Below are positions 25,179 through 33,516 of a DNA stretch of 64,000 nt, piece by piece. The position numbers and the translations under genes were made by a program. The stretch is from positions 62,001 to 126,000 of the forward strand of contig NZ_JABURJ010000091.1 of the NCBI RefSeq assembly GCF_014762745.1, given 5' to 3'. The stretch's first letter is position 1; each line of letters begins with the position of its first letter. Source of the stretch: Kangiella sp. (GTDB lineage Bacteria; Pseudomonadota; Gammaproteobacteria; Enterobacterales; Kangiellaceae). The notes under the pieces were generated by a model, which made no database searches, had not been told where the DNA came from, and was given only the letters and a program-made list of their open reading frames with translations.

Positions 25179-26240
25179 TTAAATATTACTTTTAACGCTA
25201 GTTTGTATATCGTTAGCAAAATTTACCATTTTCTGTAGGGGGATCAACGCTTTTTCGGCTAAATCGTGATCAACGAAGACTTCATTGTCGTCACGCTCAA
25301 ATACCTGCGACAGCAATTGCAGGACATTCATCTTCATCCAGGGGCAATGTGCACAGCTACGACAGGTAGCTCCCTCGCCGGCTGTTGGAGCAATAATTAG
25401 CTCTTTCTCCGGGGCTGCCTGTTGCATCTTGTAGAAAATACCCTTGTCGGTTGCAACAATTACCTGCTTCTGCGGAAGCTCTTTGGCAGCCTTGATTAAT
25501 TGCGAGGTTGAGCCCACAAAGTCAGCCAAATCGACAATCTTTTGTGGCGATTCGGGGTGAACCAGCACGGCTGCTTCAGGGTACAAGGCCATCGTTTGTT
25601 CTAGTGCCTTGTATTTAAATTCATCATGTACAATACAGGCACCCTGCCATAACAGCATATCGGCCCCTGTTTTTTGCTGGATATAGCGCCCAAGATGCTT
25701 ATCAGGCCCCCAGATAATTTTTTTGCCCTGCTCAGCCAGATACTCAAGCACATCTACCGCGATACTGGATGTTACAACCCAGTTGGCACGTGCTTTTACA
25801 GCAGCTGATGTATTGGCATAAACCACTACTTCACGATCTGGATGCTGATCGCAGAACTCACTGAATGGTTCAATTGGACAGCCCAGGTCCAGCGAACAGG
25901 TTGCCTCAAGAGTTGGCATCAACACTCGCTTTTCAGGGCTTAGAATCTTGGCCGTTTCACCCATAAACTTCACACCTGCAATAATCAGGGTATCGGCCGG
26001 GTGACGCGCTCCAAATTTGGCCATTTCAAGAGAATCGCCAACAAAGCCTCCAGTTTCCTCGGCCAGAGCCTGAATTTCAGGATCCGTATAATAATGAGCA
26101 ATCAAAACCGCATTATGCTGCTTGAGTAACTCTATGACTAGCTTGCGATGATGTTCTTTTTCATCAACAGACAGTTCAACAGGAGGCTTGGGGAATGGAA
26201 CATCAATTTCGATGGGCGCTACAATATGATTCATCGCCAT
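25179..26240 (-). CDS. nadA: NadA, quinolinate synthase
   Basis: About 353 residues. A [4Fe-4S] enzyme condensing iminoaspartate with dihydroxyacetone phosphate in NAD synthesis. The three cluster cysteines are in [21 protein letters not shown] and [13 protein letters not shown], as in other NadA proteins. Also seen are [23 protein letters not shown] and FMGETAKIL. The start is uncertain: ATG at 26240 or 26234, with a TTG further up; none has a strong ribosome-binding site. The partner nadB is not adjacent. A lipoprotein methyltransferase-like gene follows after 20 bases. Confidence 0.95.
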   Translation of the reverse strand: MAMNHIVAPIEIDVPFPKPPVELSVDEKEHHRKLVIELLKQHNAVLIAHYYTDPEIQALAEETGGFVGDSLEMAKFGARHPADTLIIAGVKFMGETAKILSPEKRVLMPTLEATCSLDLGCPIEPFSEFCDQHPDREVVVYANTSAAVKARANWVVTSSIAVDVLEYLAEQGKKIIWGPDKHLGRYIQQKTGADMLLWQGACIVHDEFKYKALEQTMALYPEAAVLVHPESPQKIVDLADFVGSTSQLIKAAKELPQKQVIVATDKGIFYKMQQAAPEKELIIAPTAGEGATCRSCAHCPWMKMNVLQLLSQVFERDDNEVFVDHDLAEKALIPLQKMVNFANDIQTSVKSNI

Positions 26241-26276
26241 ATACAGGTATTGCAAAGTGGTTCGATCATTATATAA

Positions 26277-26293
26277 CAGTTAGCAACTAACTG
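26277..26293. other. Small perfect hairpin in the nadA upstream region
   Basis: CAGTTAG-CAA-CTAACTG lies between the divergent nadA and S9-peptidase-like genes. It could be an operator, but no family match can be claimed. Confidence 0.35.
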
Positions 26294-26382
26294 ATAAATC
26301 TTTTCTGGCTATTTGGTTTTGCATTAAAATTCCCTATTGGTACAATCAATTCAATTTCCTACAAGCCCCTTGCAAGGACTCT

Positions 26383-28596
26383 ATGCTTTTCCACGCAACT
26401 ATTAAGAATACCTATCAACCGCTAATTAAGCGTGCTAAAGCTGTTCTACTGCTACCCATCGTTGCTGGAACCCTGTTACTGAGCGCCTGCTCAGATGAAG
26501 AGACTGCGCAGCAGCCTCCTGTAGCCAAGGTGTCTTTGCCTAAAAATCCCACTCAGGATTACGACTACCTTCTTAATGGTGTGCAAATTGATGATAATTA
26601 TATGTGGCTTGAACAAAAGACACCGCAGCGCACCAACTGGATTGAACAACAAAGGGAGCTTAGCGAACAGTATTTTTCAAGGCTGGATCAATCAATTGAC
26701 GATGCCAAGCAAGGCGAAACACTTTTTAATCGGCGGCTTCCTCAGCAGTTACTCGATCGCTATTTCTATATCAAAGAGAACCTCTCTAACCAACAAAATT
26801 CCATTGCAGTGTTTGACACTATCAAGGAGGTTGAAACAGACCTTGGGGCGATCCCTGATGGTCTTAAAGCGGTCTCAACTTCGTTATCACCACAAGGTAG
26901 ATTTCTGGCCATACAAACTCAGAACAGGCAGCAGCAATTCCGCTGGTTATTGTTTGATCTGGCTAGTCGACAATTTAACAGCTATCGACTCCCACTAACA
27001 AAAATCAAAACTGACTTTAACTGGCTAGCAGGATACAACCGGTTTATCTATCAAACCGATCATCAGGTGTATTATCAGAATCTCGGACAAGGCCCCGAAT
27101 TTAGTCGACTGCTGTTCGATTTCAGCGAGCAACTTGAAGACACTGAGCAATGGCACATAAATGCCAAGCTGACAACCGATACCCGCTACTTGTTGATCAC
27201 AGCAAAACATCTTGTCGATACTTCCGATATGATATGGGTTATCCCCATGGACGAATCGGGGCAACTGGGTAAAGCCGTTAATATTGCAAAAAACACTCGC
27301 GCCAATCTTAACTTTGTTGGCAATATTAATGATACTTTTTATTTTCACACCAATCTGGTTGCGCCCCGCTGGCGAATCATTTCGATCAATCTAAAGCAAC
27401 CTTCGCGTCGCGACTGGAAAGAAGTTATTGGTCAACAAAATGAACTGTTGCTTGATGCTCAGTTAATAGACAATCGCTGGCTGCTACAGTACCTGGACAA
27501 CACTCAACAGAAACTTTACCTTTCTCAGCTGAACGGCTCGTCCAAGCAATCGATCAAGGTCAGTGCAAACAGTCATGTGGAACTGCAGCCGGCCCATTAT
27601 ATGCTTAATGGTCAGTTAAGTAGTCTGGTCACAGTAAACAGCTTTTTGCACCCATCCAGTATCTTTTCCCTGTCACTTGATGATAGACAATTAGTGGCAG
27701 AGCCATTGCCCTTAACTCAGCTTGACGATATTAAAGTTGAAACGGTTTTTTATCGTTCTGCAGATGGAAGTCGCATCCCATTGACCATCGCCCACCAGGA
27801 GCGCCTGTCCAGGAATGGTAACAATCCAGCTCTCATTATCACCAACCAGGGGTTTGGCCATATCCAGATGCCCTACTACCATCCTATATTTAACGACTGG
27901 CTTGAGCGCGGCGGCATTATAGCTATTGCTCACATTCGAGGTGGTGGCGTTTATGGCGAGAGCTGGCGACAATCGGTTGCTGGTCAAAAGCATGCGCGCG
28001 CCGTTGAAGACATCATTGCGGCCGTTGACTGGCTGGCGAACAATAATTACTCAAACCGAAAGCAGACCGCAGCCTTTGGTGAAGGTTTTGCTGGTAGCTT
28101 AATCATGGAGGCTGCCATTCATGCGCCGCAAAACTTTAGAGCATTGGCACTCAATAATATTGAAGCAAACTATCTGAGCTTTCTTGAGTCCGAGAACCCA
28201 TTTTGGATGAAAGAATTCATGCTTAAAAATGATCAGGCCTCAACAGAATGGTTTTTAGCAGTCAGCCCTTACCATCGACTAACCGTCAAAAATTACCCAG
28301 CCGTATTAATCATTGATGATAATAATGAACCAGAAGTCAGTAATTATAAAACTTTGGCAAAGTGGCAAAATATGCAGTTATCACAAAGGCCCGTGTTACT
28401 GTTGAACAAAGAAATGATTGAAGACATTACGGATGAGACAAACTTTAGTCTCATCACTCAGGAAGCGGTTAAGCAGTTCCTGAGTAATGAATTAAGAGCG
28501 TCAGCACAGGAGCAGGAAGAAAAGCCGGCTCCTGATGAGAGTCCTGATCAAGAGCAGGCAGACACTCAGGAAGCAAGCAATAGCGAGCTTAATTAA
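26383..28596 (+). CDS. Prolyl-oligopeptidase-like (S9A) lipoprotein, catalytic triad apparently lost
   Basis: 737 residues. A lipoprotein signal with lipobox LSACS (Cys about residue 36) precedes an S9A propeller domain (QDYDYLLNGVQIDDNYMWLEQ onward) and an alpha/beta-hydrolase domain from about residue 450. The hydrolase domain keeps HIRGGGVYGESW and EDIIAAVDWLANN. The position of the nucleophile motif GGSxGG reads GEGFAGS (about 566-572), so Ser is replaced. The usual GLxD loop reads DDNNEPEV, and the region that should hold the catalytic GHGG reads NKEMIEDITDE with no His. The tail is acidic and rich in Gln/Glu/Pro. It is most likely a binding protein or scaffold derived from a peptidase, anchored in the outer or inner membrane. 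Confidence 0.8.
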   Translation: MLFHATIKNTYQPLIKRAKAVLLLPIVAGTLLLSACSDEETAQQPPVAKVSLPKNPTQDYDYLLNGVQIDDNYMWLEQKTPQRTNWIEQQRELSEQYFSRLDQSIDDAKQGETLFNRRLPQQLLDRYFYIKENLSNQQNSIAVFDTIKEVETDLGAIPDGLKAVSTSLSPQGRFLAIQTQNRQQQFRWLLFDLASRQFNSYRLPLTKIKTDFNWLAGYNRFIYQTDHQVYYQNLGQGPEFSRLLFDFSEQLEDTEQWHINAKLTTDTRYLLITAKHLVDTSDMIWVIPMDESGQLGKAVNIAKNTRANLNFVGNINDTFYFHTNLVAPRWRIISINLKQPSRRDWKEVIGQQNELLLDAQLIDNRWLLQYLDNTQQKLYLSQLNGSSKQSIKVSANSHVELQPAHYMLNGQLSSLVTVNSFLHPSSIFSLSLDDRQLVAEPLPLTQLDDIKVETVFYRSADGSRIPLTIAHQERLSRNGNNPALIITNQGFGHIQMPYYHPIFNDWLERGGIIAIAHIRGGGVYGESWRQSVAGQKHARAVEDIIAAVDWLANNNYSNRKQTAAFGEGFAGSLIMEAAIHAPQNFRALALNNIEANYLSFLESENPFWMKEFMLKNDQASTEWFLAVSPYHRLTVKNYPAVLIIDDNNEPEVSNYKTLAKWQNMQLSQRPVLLLNKEMIEDITDETNFSLITQEAVKQFLSNELRASAQEQEEKPAPDESPDQEQADTQEASNSELN

Positions 28597-29918
28597 TAAT
28601 CAAGCTCACTTAAAAAGTTATCGTCAGCTGCTCTGATCTGCACTTCGCAAACAATCCCCTCTTTCTCAAGTAACTCAAGAATAGGATTGTAAATATCCTT
28701 GGTCATAGGTAGTACCAGTCCTTTACGAGCAATCTTGCCATCCGCGATCAATTGACACGCAATGGCTGCTGGATAGCCAACCGTTTTGGACATTGCAGAA
28801 TAACCACCGTCCTGACCAAACTCCTGCAAGGTTGAAGCGATGTGGTAACGGCTACCATCTGCTTTTTCAATTTCAAACTTATGCTGAAGCAGAACCATAT
28901 CAACCTGCCCCTTTTGATAACCGAGCTTCTGAATTAACAGATTGCAGAAGGCATCAATAGGGCCAGCAAATTCGCCGACTTGCTGCTCAGAGAAACAACC
29001 CAGCCACTCCAACCCTTGCCATGCACTATCAGATAACTGCGCTTTAAGAGCCTCAAGGCTATCCGCACCATTCAGTTGTACAATATAGTCTTTCCAAATC
29101 ATGTCCTGCATTGACACATCGGAATCCGCATCAAGCAAATTCAAATCCTTGGCTGCCTGGATAATTTCACAGAAGCCTGAATAACGGAAAGTTCCTCGAA
29201 TGATGTTCTGCGCTTCAGGAATACCATAAATTTCCTGATAGCCGGTTGAATCACGGTTCGGATAACCCTCAAGATCCAGGTCGTTAGCCTGCAACGGTTT
29301 GGCCCACTTCAGAAGCTCTTTAGCAACGACACGTTCAACTTTACCGTGGTGCAAAAATAAAGCGTCATTAAGTAGTGCCAATAAAACCCCTTTGGGGGCC
29401 CAGGAAAACTTATAACCAAGCGGGTTATCATTATCCTTTGGTGAAGGAAGACCACCACACCAGGATACAAAGCTGATCACTTTCTCATTATTGGCATGAG
29501 CCTGGTCGATAATCTTCATGGCACTAAGATGGTCAATGCCGGGATCGAGACCAATTTCGTTGAGGATAGTAACGCCCGCATCCAGTGCTTGCTGTTTTAA
29601 CTCGCGCATCGCAGGTGATTCATAACTTGCCGTTACCATATTCTTTTTTTGCGCTATTGCGGCTTTAGCAATGACCGGATGCAAGGTGGCCGGAACCAGA
29701 CTGACAACCATGTCGTGCTCAGCAATCACAGGTTCGATTTGGGTCTGGTCGGTAACGTCTGCCTGTAACGCTTTAACGCCGGGAAATTTATTCGCCAACG
29801 CCTGAGCTTCATCATATATATGACTGACTACTGTCACCGAGTTGTCCGAGCGACGCAGCAAATATTCAACTAAAGGTTCGGCAACAAACCCAGCGCCGAA
29901 AACTAAAAACTTTGCCAT
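28593..29918 (-). CDS. Saccharopine dehydrogenase-family oxidoreductase
   Basis: 441 residues. The NAD(P)-binding GAGFVAEPLVEYLLRR lies at the N-terminus. Later motifs are VSLVPATLHPVIAKAAI, NEIGLDPGIDHLSAM, SWCGGLPSPKDNDNPLGYKFSW and the C-terminal TVGYPAAIACQLIADGKI. The pattern is that of the glutamate-forming saccharopine dehydrogenase (LYS9-like). In bacteria this can serve lysine catabolism or an unknown amino-acid reaction; no partner lysine-ketoglutarate reductase is adjacent. The M14 carboxypeptidase gene lies four bases upstream in the same direction. The stop codons of this gene and the S9-like gene overlap tail to tail. Confidence 0.85.
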   Translation of the reverse strand: MAKFLVFGAGFVAEPLVEYLLRRSDNSVTVVSHIYDEAQALANKFPGVKALQADVTDQTQIEPVIAEHDMVVSLVPATLHPVIAKAAIAQKKNMVTASYESPAMRELKQQALDAGVTILNEIGLDPGIDHLSAMKIIDQAHANNEKVISFVSWCGGLPSPKDNDNPLGYKFSWAPKGVLLALLNDALFLHHGKVERVVAKELLKWAKPLQANDLDLEGYPNRDSTGYQEIYGIPEAQNIIRGTFRYSGFCEIIQAAKDLNLLDADSDVSMQDMIWKDYIVQLNGADSLEALKAQLSDSAWQGLEWLGCFSEQQVGEFAGPIDAFCNLLIQKLGYQKGQVDMVLLQHKFEIEKADGSRYHIASTLQEFGQDGGYSAMSKTVGYPAAIACQLIADGKIARKGLVLPMTKDIYNPILELLEKEGIVCEVQIRAADDNFLSELDY

Positions 29919-29922
29919 GCTA

Positions 29923-31050
29923 CTACCTTAATTTTTTAACCAGTTGATATAGTGGATTAAGCAGGGTTTGACCCAATAAATAACTGCGGTCACCTGACCA
30001 GCCAGTTTCTTTATTTGGAAGGTTTGCATTGTCTTTAAATGGCATTTCCAACGTCAATGACAAGCATTTAAACTCTTCACCAACCCATGCGTTAGCTACT
30101 GTCAGATTCGCTTTACCCGGCTCATCTTTATCATAACCATACTCGGTCTGGAAATCTGGGTTCACTGATTTAAGAATTGCACTGAACTCTTCTTCCAGTT
30201 GCTTGATGCGATTGTCATAACTTGGAATACCTTCACAGGCAGCAACGAAAACATAAGGCAAACCTTCATCACCATGCAAATCAAGGAAAGCATCAACACC
30301 TGTTTGCTTCATCTTGTTACGCACATGGTAAACTTCCGGGCTTTTCTCCAGACTTGGATTTTGCCACTCACGATTAAGATTGGCTCCAGCGGCATTAGAG
30401 CGCAAGTTGCCACGGATACTGCCATCTATATTCATGTTGGGAACGATATAGAAAACAGCTTGCTGCAAAAGACTTTGTGCCAGCGCATCGTCCTCATTAA
30501 GAAGGCGTTCAATAAGACCCTCGGCACACCACTCAGCCATCGTTTCGCCTGGATGTTGACGTGCAGTTACCCAAATTTTGCGCTCACGGCTTTCATCACC
30601 AATGATCAATAAATCAATATCATGCCCATCAACAGTTTGTCCTAACACTTGATGCTGACATAGCTCAGAGTGCTGCGCCTGATGAATCAAACTCAAATGG
30701 CGTTGGTATGAATAAGGTTCAAAGTAAGCAAAGAAAATGGTGGACTGTTCTAACTGATGAGAAAATGTGAGGCGTTTGTCTGAATCAAAGGAAGTGTGAA
30801 CTCTAAACCAATACTCGCCATCATAGGAAGCGGCAACCTGATAATCATTCCAACCGTCTACATAAGAACATTCCTTGGCATTGGTAATTTCGAAGTTATA
30901 AGTTTTACCAATGTCACCATGTACTCTGAAGTGAAACCATTGTTTAAATTCCGAGTTAGAATCGTCTCTGATGGCTAGTTTAACGGCATTGTTATCACTA
31001 GCATCAATTACCTCAATATTTCCACTGTCAAATAAGCAATTGATATTCAT
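29923..31050 (-). CDS. M14 family carboxypeptidase, cytosolic-carboxypeptidase (CCP) type
   Basis: 375 residues with no signal peptide. An N-terminal beta-sandwich of about 120 residues (FHFRVHGDIGKTYNFEITNA) precedes the M14 domain, the architecture of cytosolic carboxypeptidases (AGBL group). Zinc ligands are in TARQHPGETMAEW (His and Glu, about residue 170) and in DLHGDEG (His, about 262). The catalytic Glu is in SLTLEMPFKDN near the C-terminus. NREWQNPS carries the substrate-binding Asn-Arg. The active site therefore looks complete. Eukaryotic relatives remove C-terminal and side-chain glutamates; the bacterial substrate is unknown. AAGGTG precedes the ATG. It forms a two-gene unit with the saccharopine dehydrogenase-like gene. 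Confidence 0.87.
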   Translation of the reverse strand: MNINCLFDSGNIEVIDASDNNAVKLAIRDDSNSEFKQWFHFRVHGDIGKTYNFEITNAKECSYVDGWNDYQVAASYDGEYWFRVHTSFDSDKRLTFSHQLEQSTIFFAYFEPYSYQRHLSLIHQAQHSELCQHQVLGQTVDGHDIDLLIIGDESRERKIWVTARQHPGETMAEWCAEGLIERLLNEDDALAQSLLQQAVFYIVPNMNIDGSIRGNLRSNAAGANLNREWQNPSLEKSPEVYHVRNKMKQTGVDAFLDLHGDEGLPYVFVAACEGIPSYDNRIKQLEEEFSAILKSVNPDFQTEYGYDKDEPGKANLTVANAWVGEEFKCLSLTLEMPFKDNANLPNKETGWSGDRSYLLGQTLLNPLYQLVKKLR

Positions 31051-31075
31051 TAATTTTCACCTTAATTGTGAGTAA

Positions 31076-31112
31076 CGAGAGAATTAGTATTAACCAATAC
31101 TTGTCTCGTTTC
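31076..31112 (-). other. Nested inverted repeats upstream of the M14 gene
   Basis: AACGAGA (31076-31082) pairs with TCTCGTT (31106-31112), and inside it AGTATT (31088-31093) pairs with AATACT (31098-31103). It lies 26 bases before the M14 start codon, so it would be in the mRNA leader or the promoter. Confidence 0.4.
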
Positions 31113-31197
31113 TTTGACAAATGCTAAAGGGTTAAGGTCTCTTGGACCCATATTAAGTGCCCATATAATAGCCAATATAAAATCAGCAAAATAATAG

Positions 31198-31220
31198 AAA
31201 GGGGCCATAAAGGCCCCTTT
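31198..31220 (-). terminator. Terminator of the TonB-like gene
   Basis: A 9-bp stem, AAAGGGGCC (31198-31206) with GGCCCCTTT (31212-31220), lies 20 bases beyond the stop codon. On the minus strand it is followed by T-rich sequence. Confidence 0.85.
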
Positions 31221-31240
31221 CACAAAAGTTGTAGATGATT

Positions 31241-32473
31241 CTACATTTGTGGCGCTGGAATTGAAATAGGCAATGTGGTGTTAAATGTTTCTTCCGGTAA
31301 CTCCTCTGGCATTGCAGGATAAGGAACCGCATCAAACAATGCACTCATCACAGCATCATCCAGAATTTTCTCTCCAGAACTGCTAACCAGACTACCACCA
31401 ACCAGTTCACCGTCACGATCAACTTCAAGCTGAATGGTGACCTCACCGTGAGTGCGTCCTTTACGAGGATTCAGAAGCGCAGACTTGCCATGGCGACGCA
31501 TGATTTGCTGCACAGGATACTCGAAGAAAGGAACATAATGCGCACGAATCGCAGAATTATAACTCACCCTCATAGCTTCCAACTCTTCTTCAGTTGGGCC
31601 TGCTGGAACCTCTACCACCTCAGGTTGTTTAACCTCTGGCTTAGGTTCTGGTTTCTTCTCAACCTGCTGCTGAGCAGCCTGTTGCGCCTGTTCTTGCTCA
31701 CGTTGTGCGGCCAGCTCTGCCTGACGCTGTCTTTCTTCTTCGGCGCGACGAGCCTCTTCTTCACGACGCTCCTGCTCCAGGCGACGCTCTTCAGCTTCGC
31801 GAGCCTTTCGCTCCTCTTCCTCTTTAGCAGCCTGAGCAGCCTGGTCAAACAGTGAAACACGCGATGGTGCAGGATTAATTGTTGAATATTTGGCCAATAG
31901 ATCAGAATAACCTACAGCTGATTGATTACCCAGAATAGCGTCTTTGAATTCGGATGAAGGAGGTCTTTCACCAACCCAGGTGTTAAGCATTAACGGGAAG
32001 ATTGCTTCATCTACTGTATTTACAGTGGCACCGTTAATTTGAATTACTGTCCCCTGACCTGGCACATAATCAATATCGATAGTGTCGCCAGCCGCTAAAT
32101 CCTGTCCAATAGTATCGGCCAGCTCACGAACGCCTCTGGCATTTTCCAAAACAACCGCTGCTTCATTATTGTTCTTGATACGCTCAATCCAGAAACGCTT
32201 CAAGCGACGTCCTGGCAGCTCATCAGCTAATACCTTGATCTGCATTCTTTTAGTAGTTGGAGAATTTATGATTTCCGCTGGGTCATCTGACTTGCTGCTT
32301 AAGTATAGAGCATTAAGGAACCACTCCTGACGCAACTCACTATGAACGGCCAAGCCATTCAATTGCAAATTTGAACCTTGCACATTCACCTGTTCAGCAG
32401 CCTTAGCCGCTCCAGAAAAACTAGAAAGCGCAACCAATAAGAATGAAGTTAAGAATAATGTTACTTTTTTCAT
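31241..32473 (-). CDS. Chalcone-isomerase-like domain fused to a TonB C-terminal domain
   Basis: 410 residues in three parts. After a signal peptide (residues 1-26, ending AAKAAE) comes a chalcone-isomerase-like domain of the bacterial PF16036 type: VQGSNLQLNGLAVHSELRQEWFLNALYL, KRMQIKVLADELPGRRLKRFW, about residues 28-190. Next is a long Glu/Arg/Ala/Gln coiled coil (about 210-290) ending in a Pro/Glu/Lys stretch. Last is a TonB C-terminal domain (about 310-405): YPVQQIMRRHGKSA, GEVTIQLEVDRDGELVGGSLVSSSG, DDAVMSALFDAVPYPAMPEEL. The N-terminus looks like a cleavable signal rather than a TonB membrane anchor. No exbB/exbD is nearby. It could be a periplasmic protein that bridges an isomerase-like domain to an outer-membrane partner, or an unusual TonB. 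Confidence 0.82.
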   Translation of the reverse strand: MKKVTLFLTSFLLVALSSFSGAAKAAEQVNVQGSNLQLNGLAVHSELRQEWFLNALYLSSKSDDPAEIINSPTTKRMQIKVLADELPGRRLKRFWIERIKNNNEAAVVLENARGVRELADTIGQDLAAGDTIDIDYVPGQGTVIQINGATVNTVDEAIFPLMLNTWVGERPPSSEFKDAILGNQSAVGYSDLLAKYSTINPAPSRVSLFDQAAQAAKEEEERKAREAEERRLEQERREEEARRAEEERQRQAELAAQREQEQAQQAAQQQVEKKPEPKPEVKQPEVVEVPAGPTEEELEAMRVSYNSAIRAHYVPFFEYPVQQIMRRHGKSALLNPRKGRTHGEVTIQLEVDRDGELVGGSLVSSSGEKILDDAVMSALFDAVPYPAMPEELPEETFNTTLPISIPAPQM

Positions 32474-32826
32474 GGGTTTACAGCCGTAATGCGTGAAAAG
32501 TTAATAAGCCTAAACAATGCCAATAATGTTAAATTTTATGACACAGTTCATATCGTAAGAGATTAGCAGTTAAATGCATGTATGACAATAACAAGCCGGC
32601 ACAGAGCTATAAACTCACATTGCAAACCAGATATATCTTGTTTAACTTATTGATAAATCAGACTATTTAATATGAAGTAGAACTTTAAATGCAAATCTGT
32701 GCTATCATCAAGTCAGAAATATCTAAAAATACTTTAGATATTTAAACCAAGGCATTGACCTGACAGGCTAATTCAGGCAATTTAATGCCTACTTTTATTG
32801 GGTGTACTCTAAAAAACTATAAAATA
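32474..32826. promoter_or_regulatory. Divergent upstream region of the TonB-like gene and the RstA-like gene
   Basis: A 353-base AT-rich region without a gene. The clearest element is a perfect inverted repeat, AAATATCTAAA (32717-32727) with TTTAGATATTT (32733-32743) around a 5-base spacer, about 85 bases before the response-regulator start. A -10-like TATCAT lies at 32703-32708 just upstream of it. The dyad may be an operator for the response regulator itself. Confidence 0.45.
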
Positions 32827-33516
32827 ATGTCGCAAACTATATTACTTGTAGAAGATGATGACAAACTAGCTTCGCTGGTAGCAGAATTCCTTGAAAGCAA
32901 TGACTATCAAGTGCAAATTGAAGCTAACGGCACAAAAGCTATCGATCTTATCATTGAACAGCAGCCACGAGCTGTCATCCTTGATGTTATGCTTCCCGGC
33001 GCAGATGGCCTGACTGTCTGCCGTACCGTGCGCCCGCATTATAGCGGCCCAATATTAATGCTGACGTCAATGAGCGACGATATTGACGAAGTCGCTGGCC
33101 TTGAAACAGGCGCCGATGACTATCTTTCCAAGCCGGTCAAATCCAGAGTATTGCTTGCTCACCTACGCGCTCTGTTGCGCCGAGTAGAAGTTTCTGACTC
33201 AGTAGAGTCAGGCACTGAATTTATCCATGCAGGCAAAGTCAAAATCAATCCGCAAAATCGCACGGTTATTTCTGATGGCCAGGTTGTTCATCTGACCACA
33301 GCTGAATACAACCTGTTATGGCTACTGGCAGAACGTTCCGGCGAAGTGGTCAGCCGTGAAGAGTTACACCGCAAAACGTTCCGTCTCGAGTATGATGGAA
33401 CCGATAGAAGTATCGACTTACGAATTTCAAGACTGCGTAAGAAGCTAGGCGACGATCCAAAACTCCCATACATCATCAAGACCATCCGCGGCGAAGGCTA
33501 CCTGTTGACTAAATGA
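32827..33516 (+). CDS. rstA: RstA-like response regulator (OmpR family)
   Basis: About 229 residues. The receiver domain has the acidic pocket LLVEDDD and the phosphoacceptor Asp in VILDVMLPGADG, with LTSMSDD and the conserved switch Lys in LSKPVKS. The C-terminal OmpR-type winged helix has LTTAEYNLLWLLAERSGEVVSREEL and the recognition region DRSIDLRISRLRKKLGDD. The LPGADGLTVCRTVRPHYSGPI stretch is closest to RstA. The ATG at 32827 fits the family start; an upstream ATG at 32785 would add an unconserved 14 residues. The kinase gene overlaps by four bases. Confidence 0.87.
   Translation: MSQTILLVEDDDKLASLVAEFLESNDYQVQIEANGTKAIDLIIEQQPRAVILDVMLPGADGLTVCRTVRPHYSGPILMLTSMSDDIDEVAGLETGADDYLSKPVKSRVLLAHLRALLRRVEVSDSVESGTEFIHAGKVKINPQNRTVISDGQVVHLTTAEYNLLWLLAERSGEVVSREELHRKTFRLEYDGTDRSIDLRISRLRKKLGDDPKLPYIIKTIRGEGYLLTK

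Noticed and set aside
31448-31855. Plus-strand, Leu/Phe-rich open reading frame opposite the TonB-like gene
   Set aside because: It is the complement of the Glu/Arg coiled-coil coding sequence, which naturally gives a hydrophobic antisense frame.
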